Source: Oscillospiraceae bacterium (GTDB lineage Bacteria; Bacillota; Clostridia; Oscillospirales; Oscillospiraceae). Taken from it: 6,520 nt of DNA. Each line of letters begins with the position of its first letter. The first letter of the stretch is position 1. The stretch lies in contig JAFQDY010000001.1 of assembly GCA_017399325.1 (NCBI GenBank), positions 1 to 6,520 of the forward strand, given 5' to 3'. Shown here piece by piece: positions 1 through 4,752 of this stretch. The position numbers were made by a program, and so were the translations under genes. The notes under the pieces were generated by a model. That model saw only the letters and a list, made by a program, of their open reading frames with translations. It had not been told where the DNA came from and did no database searches.

Positions 1-1654
1 AGTCACAATAGGGCATATACACATCGGGATTGTGTGAGCAAATTCTGATAATATGATAGGGATCTTTTTCTGTCAGGTAATCGCAGTACTGCCGCATATA
101 GATCAGCGAAGCATGGTGATATTCCGGTTCATCATATGTATAGTTCTGTACAAAATCTTCCGACTTATATTCTTCGATCAGATCATCAAGTTTCTGCAGG
201 ATCTCTTCACTGGGCGCTCTGTCCTGAGTGGCTTCGCCTGCAGAAGAAGCGCTATAGGATTCTGCGCCGGAGATCAGCCATCTGGGCTGGGTAAAGCAGA
301 TATTTCTGGTTTCCAGTGTTTCGTGAAGGTTGTCGGCCCTGTATTTTCTGTCCAGGGCTTCGCCGCCCTTATAGAACGCGGCCGTAATGTTCCGACGGAG
401 AACGGCTTTGCCGTTCACCATCATTCTGCCACCGGAGACCCAGGCCATAGTGCGGCCGGTGGGTTTGATACGCCGCATAGTTTTCTTGATCTCATAGCCG
501 TCTACGGTAGCAGTCAGGATCGCTTCCCCACCCTCTTCAAAATCTGCAGTTTGGAAAGCGAAATTGCCTTCCACGTCGGGGATGACGATCTGGGTCTGCA
601 CACCGCCGCCTTCCAGTTTCAAAGTAACGGACTTGGGTGCGGTAACTTTACCCACGATCCTGGAATAATCCTGGCCGGGATAGAAATTGGTGCGGTACTC
701 AGGGAGTGTGAATGTGATGCGGATCGGTTCGAATGTGGCGGTAACGGGGGTGTGGTACTTGAATATTGCCCCGTCATCTACCCGCTTAAAAGACATTGTC
801 AGATTGTAATTGGTCAGTTCTTTCACGCAGCACGGCACACTGAATGTGTTGTTGCCTGCCTGCAAAGTCACGGTCGTAGGTTCTGAAAAATCAGAAGTGA
901 ATGTAAAAGTATCGGATGCGGCGTTAGCCATCGTCACTTCCATTGTGCCGCGATAGCCGTTTTCTGTATGCTCATTCAGGTCCAAGGCAACGCTTAAAAA
1001 TTTAATATCGTCCCGCAGCGGGCGCACAGGCATTCCTGTAACCTGCCGGAAGTTTTTTCCTTCCAGAAAACTCTTGTTGATCTTACTCCATGTGCTGCAG
1101 GTAAACACCGGTTGTCCCCAATAGTTCTTTTCCGTCGCACTGGGTTGGTTGCGGATCACATTGACCAGCCACTGGTCGCTCCATTTTTCGTTGGGAGAAT
1201 GGTAAAACGCAGACAGGGGAAATTCGATCTCTATTGACCAGTGATCCGCACCCATATGCACGGCGTGATTCCAATCGGGTGTGTAGACAACTTTGTTAGA
1301 ACCGCCCTCAACAAAGTAAAGGACTTGCGTCAAACCGTCGATGGTTACCGCAAAGTTATACAGTTCGGAAATACTGTTGGTAGGAGAAAGGAACACTTCC
1401 ACACTACTGCCGCAATAGATATTTTGCGAAGCAAAGGATTTTACGAAATCCATATTGGATTCCGCACACTTGATGCCGAAGTACACGCGGTTTTCACAGG
1501 GCAGGATCTTTACAAAGGTTTGATCCTTTACCAGTTCGCCGCCGACCACTTTACGAGTGGTAAAGCCGGTGTATACAGGCACTTCGTTCCAAACAGCCTC
1601 ATCCATTTTTCCATCTAGAACAACACAATTATCCGGGAAGATCTTCTTGTCCAT
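1..1654 (-). CDS. Gene A: CBM9-like / glycoside-hydrolase-like multidomain protein, 3' end outside window
   Basis: An open frame of 551 codons runs from ATG at 1654-1652 to the window edge with no stop, so the last ~340 residues seen in paralog B are missing. The start is set by AGGAGG nine bases upstream and by alignment with B's N-terminus; an ATG at 1661 is out of frame. Residues ~1-205 look like a CBM9-like sugar-binding domain (VVLDGKMDEAVWNEVP near residue 11). Two beta-sandwich stretches follow (~206-400), then a barrel-like region with MMVNGKAVLRRN and YDEPEYHHASLIYM (Asp at ~508). There is no signal peptide or membrane segment, so a cytoplasmic location is inferred. It has its own promoter and follows B's terminator. 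Over the first 110 residues 82 match B. A glycan-active enzyme is the likely role; family and substrate are unknown, and a non-catalytic binding role is possible. Confidence 0.9.
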   Translation of the reverse strand, partial: MDKKIFPDNCVVLDGKMDEAVWNEVPVYTGFTTRKVVGGELVKDQTFVKILPCENRVYFGIKCAESNMDFVKSFASQNIYCGSSVEVFLSPTNSISELYNFAVTIDGLTQVLYFVEGGSNKVVYTPDWNHAVHMGADHWSIEIEFPLSAFYHSPNEKWSDQWLVNVIRNQPSATEKNYWGQPVFTCSTWSKINKSFLEGKNFRQVTGMPVRPLRDDIKFLSVALDLNEHTENGYRGTMEVTMANAASDTFTFTSDFSEPTTVTLQAGNNTFSVPCCVKELTNYNLTMSFKRVDDGAIFKYHTPVTATFEPIRITFTLPEYRTNFYPGQDYSRIVGKVTAPKSVTLKLEGGGVQTQIVIPDVEGNFAFQTADFEEGGEAILTATVDGYEIKKTMRRIKPTGRTMAWVSGGRMMVNGKAVLRRNITAAFYKGGEALDRKYRADNLHETLETRNICFTQPRWLISGAESYSASSAGEATQDRAPSEEILQKLDDLIEEYKSEDFVQNYTYDEPEYHHASLIYMRQYCDYLTEKDPYHIIRICSHNPDVYMPYCD

Positions 1655-1663
1655 TTTCCATTT

Positions 1664-1669
1664 CCTCCT
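1664..1669 (-). promoter_or_regulatory. Shine-Dalgarno of gene A
   Basis: The minus strand reads AGGAGG, nine bases before the ATG at 1654. It decides between two nearby ATGs: the one at 1661 is only two bases from the AGGAGG and out of frame with the conserved protein, so 1654 is the start. The context ATTTTTAGGAGG closely matches ATTTTAGGAGG before gene B, which suggests the ribosome site was copied with the gene. Confidence 0.85.
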
Positions 1670-1712
1670 AAAAATCTTTTCGCGAGATCCGGGGATGATT
1701 TACGAATTGGCA

Positions 1713-1756
1713 ATCGTTATTAACGCATAAGATTTCCGAGATATTCCGATAACGAT
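1713..1756 (-). repeat. Inverted repeats in the gene A leader
   Basis: Downstream of the predicted promoter, ATCGTTAT (1713-1720) is the exact reverse complement of ATAACGAT (1749-1756), separated by 28 bases. Nested at 1715-1725 is the perfect 11-bp palindrome CGTTATTAACG. Both lie in the predicted transcribed leader. They could be a repressor operator or part of a leader RNA fold. No known riboswitch class is recognisable, and in A/T-rich DNA such short repeats can arise by chance. Confidence 0.4.
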
Positions 1757-1766
1757 ATTCATAATT

Positions 1767-1795
1767 ATGATAGCATGTCATTCCATAATATGCAA
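1767..1795 (-). promoter_or_regulatory. Predicted sigma-A promoter of gene A
   Basis: On the minus strand a -35 box TTGCAT (1795-1790) and a -10 box TATCAT (1772-1767) are separated by exactly 17 bases. A TG one base before the -10 box (TGCTATCAT) makes an extended -10 element. Transcription would start near 1760, giving a leader of about 105 nt. The layout is the same as that of gene B's promoter. Confidence 0.7.
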
Positions 1796-1802
1796 CAAAT
1801 AC

Positions 1803-1834
1803 TTGCGGTTTTTCAATGTTATTTTGCGTTTTTT
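1803..1834 (-). promoter_or_regulatory. Candidate activator site: two 11-bp direct repeats 21 bp apart
   Basis: On the minus strand AAAAAACGCAA (1834-1824) and AAAAACCGCAA (1813-1803) match at 10 of 11 positions and are offset by 21 bp, two helical turns. The inner copy ends seven bases upstream of gene A's -35 box. Direct repeats with this phasing next to a -35 box are typical of AraC-family activators of sugar genes. The regulator is not in the window, so its identity is inference. No equivalent is seen at gene B's promoter. Confidence 0.45.
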
Positions 1835-1900
1835 AAATCAGAATTTGTACTTTTCATCCAGCTGCATAACTGCACAACGCAGAACCGTGCGAATACAACA

Positions 1901-1936
1901 AAAACCGGACGGTACCAGTTGGCACCGTCCGGTTTT
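1901..1936 (-). terminator. Intrinsic terminator after gene B
   Basis: A perfect 13-bp stem (AAAACCGGACGGT at 1901-1913 with ACCGTCCGGTTTT at 1924-1936) encloses a 10-base loop. It lies 15 bases beyond gene B's stop. On the minus strand the hairpin runs into TTTTTGTTGTATT, a good U-tract. It should end transcription of B before the promoter of A. The plus-strand tail is a poorer U-tract, so any bidirectional action would be weaker. Confidence 0.88.
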
Positions 1937-1951
1937 CGGTTAGTAAAAAAA

Positions 1952-4621
1952 TCAGAAAACTTCTACTTCGTAAAGTTCCACAAATTCCTGCGGGAACTCA
2001 AAACGCAGAGCATCAGGGGTGATCGGTTCTTTTAACAGATAGGTTGCGGAGAATTCTTCGTTTTGGGTAGATTCCGGCTCCAATGTGATCATTTCGCCGT
2101 TTATGCGCACTTTGATCACCGCATCCTCCAGATGCCAGCCGCTGAGGACGATCTTATTGAATGTGGGCGCGACCTTCTTAAGACCCAGTTCCAGGAACAG
2201 GTCTTTTCCCCGCAGTTCGCAGGCCAGATTATCCTTCACGCCGTCAAACAGTTTGTGTCTTGTCCACTGGCCGGGTTGGGTGCTGATCTCAATATCCTCC
2301 AGCCGATCAAAGAGCAGGCTCTTATTGCTCAGGCGCTCTGCCTCAAGGCGGTCGATCAGCGCGGCTGTCTGCTGGTAGGTGGGAAGTTTTCTGTCCTTCA
2401 TTTGCCGGGTACCGATAAGCACCTCATAGGGCTTCAACTCGAAGGTATTGCCGGTAAATGTACGGTTATGGCGGAAGTGGTACCAAGTGCCGGAAATACC
2501 GTCCAATGTGACAGTCTGAGGCTTGTCGCTCATATTAGCCGCCACGAAAATGGAATCGTCGCCGTATTCGTACAAAACAGCATCGATATTCTCATCGCAT
2601 TGCAGCGTCTTAAAGTCAGCAAAGAGGATCTGATTTTCAAGCGCTCCCAAAGATGCAAACAGGTACCGTGTGCCTTCATACAGCTGAGGACGGTCGTTCA
2701 TATCGTGGTAGGCATAGGAGGAGAGCGCCTTTGCGCCGTGGTTGACAAAGACCCAAGCATGGCAGAGCATCTCGTCGAAGGTGGGATACTCAAACTCCGG
2801 GGCAATGTTCTTATAGGCAAAGCAAGTGGTGACAACGCCCAGCACCTTATCGGGTCTGTTCATCTTTGCGACGGTGTCGACAAATTTGTGCAGCGTGTTG
2901 ATGGGGCGGCCGAAGGAACGGTTGCCGTCCTTATCTACCTTGATCTCCATATAGGGGTCTGTGTCGATCCAGTCACAGTAAGGCATATACTTGTCCGGGT
3001 CGTGGGAACAGATGCGGATCAGGTGGTAGGGGTCTTTTTCTGCCGTGTAGTCCAAGAACTTCCGCATATAAATCAGCGAGGAGTTGTGGTACTCCGGCTC
3101 ATCATAGGCGTAGTTATGGGTATAGTCGATATCCTTACAGGGAGCAAGCATTTTATCCAGCTTCTCCAACATTTCTGCGCTGGGTGCAATGTCCTGGCAG
3201 GATTCGCCTAAGAAGGATGCGTTGTAGACCTGACTGTTGGGGATCAGCCATCTGGGCTGGGTGAAGCGCTGATTCATCACATTGGTTTCGTTCAGGTCGT
3301 CAGCTCTGTATCTGCGGTCGAAGGCCTCACCGCCACGGTAGTAGGCGGCGCACACATTGCGACGGAAGATCGGCTTGCCGTTCACGATCATTCTGCCGCC
3401 GGAAACCCAAGTCATGGTGTGGCCGGTAGGCGCAAGGCGGCGCATTGTCTTTTTGATTTCCCAGCCGTCGATGGCTGCGGTCAGGACGGCCTCACTTCCC
3501 TCCTGGAAGTCGGGCGTTTCAAAGGTGAAGTTACCCTCTGCATCAGGAGAAATCACCTGTGTGGCCATTCCGCCGCCCTCTAAGGTCAAGGTTACAGGCT
3601 TGGGGGCCGTTACCTTGCCCACGATTTTGGAGGCATCCTGACCGGGGTAGAAATTGGTGCGGTACTCAGGCAGACTGAACGCAATACGGATGGGCTCAAA
3701 CTCTGCGGTGATAGGACTGTAGAACTTGAACACTTCCCCATCGTTTTCCCGCCTGAGTTCTGCCGCCACATTGTATCGGATCAGATCTTTGACACAGCAG
3801 GGTGCAGAGATATTATTAACACCGGACTCCAGATGAACCGTTACGGGCTCGGAAAAATCGGAGGTAAACACAAAGGTGTCGGCAACCGGGTTGGACACGG
3901 TCACATTGATGTTGCCGCAGTAGCCCTTTTCGGTGGATTCGACCAGATCAAGAGCCAGACCGGTAAACTTAATGTCATTCCGCAAAGGACGGATGGGCAT
4001 ATTGGAAACGCGCTTGCAATTGTGCATTTCCAGGAAGTTCTGATCCATTTGCGCCCAAGAGCTGCACTCAAACACTTGCTGGCCGGAATAGGTCAAGGTG
4101 TTGGGAACAGGACGGTTTCTAAGTACATTAACGACCCACTCGTCACTCCAATTATCATTGGGTGTGTGATAGAAGGCTGTCAGCGGAAATTCGATCTCCA
4201 CAGACCAGTAGTCCTCACCGAAATACACCGCGTGATGCCAATAAGGATGGTAGATATGACGGTTGTTGCCACCCTCAACAAAGCACAGGGTTTGGGTCAA
4301 TCCATCGATGGTCAAGGCAAAGTTGTAGATCTCGGAGATGCTGCTGGAGGGGGAAATAAACACCTCCACGCTATTGCCCTGATAAATATCTTTGGATGCG
4401 TATTTTTTCACGAAATCCATATGGGTATCCATACATTTCACGCCGAAATACACCCGGTTTTCACAGGGCAGGATCTTTAAGAAAGTCTGATTTTCAAGCA
4501 TTTCGCCGCCAACAGCCTTTCTTGTGGTAAAACCGGTATATTCAGGGACTTCATTCCAAACGGCCTCGTCCATCCGGCCGTCTAGGGTAATGCAGTTATC
4601 GGGGAAAATTTTATCGTACAT
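1952..4621 (-). CDS. Gene B: complete CBM9-like / glycoside-hydrolase-like / discoidin-like multidomain protein
   Basis: The protein is 889 aa, from ATG at 4621 to TGA at 1952-1954. Apparent domains in order: CBM9-like sugar-binding domain (~1-205, LDGRMDEAVWNEVP at 13-26); two beta-sandwiches (~206-310 and ~311-400); a barrel-like region (~401-670) with MIVNGKPIFRRN (411-422), YDEPEYHNSSLIYM (506-519), DTDPY (553-557), YPTFDEM (612-618) and NHGAK (627-631); a beta-sandwich (~671-738); a helical linker; and an F5/8 type C or CBM32-like domain (~786-889, from RHKLFDG to ELYEVEVF). Glu508 or Asp507 of DEPE are candidate catalytic residues by analogy with hydrolase barrels. There is no signal peptide, so a cytoplasmic role on imported glycans is inferred. 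An in-frame GTG at 4660 would add 13 residues but translates through the Shine-Dalgarno, so it is rejected. CAZy family and substrate are unresolved; a transglycosidase or a binding protein with a dead barrel are alternatives. Confidence 0.93.
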   Translation of the reverse strand: MYDKIFPDNCITLDGRMDEAVWNEVPEYTGFTTRKAVGGEMLENQTFLKILPCENRVYFGVKCMDTHMDFVKKYASKDIYQGNSVEVFISPSSSISEIYNFALTIDGLTQTLCFVEGGNNRHIYHPYWHHAVYFGEDYWSVEIEFPLTAFYHTPNDNWSDEWVVNVLRNRPVPNTLTYSGQQVFECSSWAQMDQNFLEMHNCKRVSNMPIRPLRNDIKFTGLALDLVESTEKGYCGNINVTVSNPVADTFVFTSDFSEPVTVHLESGVNNISAPCCVKDLIRYNVAAELRRENDGEVFKFYSPITAEFEPIRIAFSLPEYRTNFYPGQDASKIVGKVTAPKPVTLTLEGGGMATQVISPDAEGNFTFETPDFQEGSEAVLTAAIDGWEIKKTMRRLAPTGHTMTWVSGGRMIVNGKPIFRRNVCAAYYRGGEAFDRRYRADDLNETNVMNQRFTQPRWLIPNSQVYNASFLGESCQDIAPSAEMLEKLDKMLAPCKDIDYTHNYAYDEPEYHNSSLIYMRKFLDYTAEKDPYHLIRICSHDPDKYMPYCDWIDTDPYMEIKVDKDGNRSFGRPINTLHKFVDTVAKMNRPDKVLGVVTTCFAYKNIAPEFEYPTFDEMLCHAWVFVNHGAKALSSYAYHDMNDRPQLYEGTRYLFASLGALENQILFADFKTLQCDENIDAVLYEYGDDSIFVAANMSDKPQTVTLDGISGTWYHFRHNRTFTGNTFELKPYEVLIGTRQMKDRKLPTYQQTAALIDRLEAERLSNKSLLFDRLEDIEISTQPGQWTRHKLFDGVKDNLACELRGKDLFLELGLKKVAPTFNKIVLSGWHLEDAVIKVRINGEMITLEPESTQNEEFSATYLLKEPITPDALRFEFPQEFVELYEVEVF

Positions 4622-4627
4622 TTTCTT

Positions 4628-4634
4628 CCCTCCT
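4628..4634 (-). promoter_or_regulatory. Shine-Dalgarno of gene B
   Basis: The minus strand reads AGGAGGG six bases before the ATG at 4621. It fixes the start of gene B: the longer frame opening at a GTG at 4660 has no ribosome site of its own and would read through this one. Its position just after the predicted transcript start gives a very short leader of about 23 nt. Confidence 0.88.
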
Positions 4635-4650
4635 AAAATTATTTTTGTTA

Positions 4651-4679
4651 ATAGTAACACGATTTTTCTTGGTTTGCAA
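4651..4679 (-). promoter_or_regulatory. Predicted sigma-A promoter of gene B
   Basis: On the minus strand a -35 box TTGCAA (4679-4674) and a -10 box TACTAT (4656-4651) are separated by 17 bases. A TG sits one base upstream of the -10 box (TGTTACTAT). The predicted start is near 4644. The -10 box lies inside GTTACTATTAAC, whose GTTA and TAAC arms are inverted and might form a small operator. Only 26 bases separate the -35 box from gene C's terminator stem, leaving little room for an upstream activator site. Confidence 0.7.
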
Positions 4680-4705
4680 CATTTTTATATAGTTTTTTAA
4701 ATTAA

Positions 4706-4735
4706 ATCGGACGGCAACTTGCGATGCCGTCCGAT
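4706..4735 (-). terminator. Intrinsic terminator after gene C
   Basis: A perfect 11-bp stem (ATCGGACGGCA at 4706-4716 with TGCCGTCCGAT at 4725-4735) encloses an 8-base loop, 17 bases beyond gene C's stop. On the minus strand it is followed by TTAATTTAAAAAAC, an interrupted U-tract, so termination may be leaky and some transcripts could continue into gene B. The stem core CGGACGG/CCGTCCG is shared with the terminator after gene B. Confidence 0.75.
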
Positions 4736-4752
4736 CGGGTTTTGGATATGGA

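Noticed and set aside
53..886. Plus-strand open frame of 277 codons inside gene A
   Set aside because: The opposite strand encodes the conserved gene A protein throughout, in alignment with B and C. The hydrophobic stretches are antisense artefacts.
1862..1877. Tandem 8-mers CTGCATAA and CTGCACAA upstream of gene A
   Set aside because: Only two imperfect copies, about 70 bases upstream of the -35 box, with no clear link to the promoter; not enough to call a site.
1775..2035. Small plus-strand frame across the B-A spacer
   Set aside because: It crosses the terminator hairpin, gene A's promoter and gene B's 3' end, and has no recognisable protein features.
2063..3211. Plus-strand open frame of 382 codons inside gene B
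   Set aside because: It is antisense to the conserved B protein, has no clear ribosome site, and a matching antisense frame occurs at the paralogous place in gene A (53-886). It is a by-product of sense codon use.
3833..4480. Plus-strand open frame of 215 codons antisense to B's N-terminal region
   Set aside because: Its counterpart in gene A (1241-1618) is a shorter antisense frame. No ribosome site or recognisable domain; a shadow of the CBM9-like coding region.
4622..4660. N-terminal extension of gene B from a GTG at 4660
   Set aside because: The extra 13 codons translate the -10 region and the Shine-Dalgarno itself; gene A's N-terminus aligns from MYDKIFPDN.
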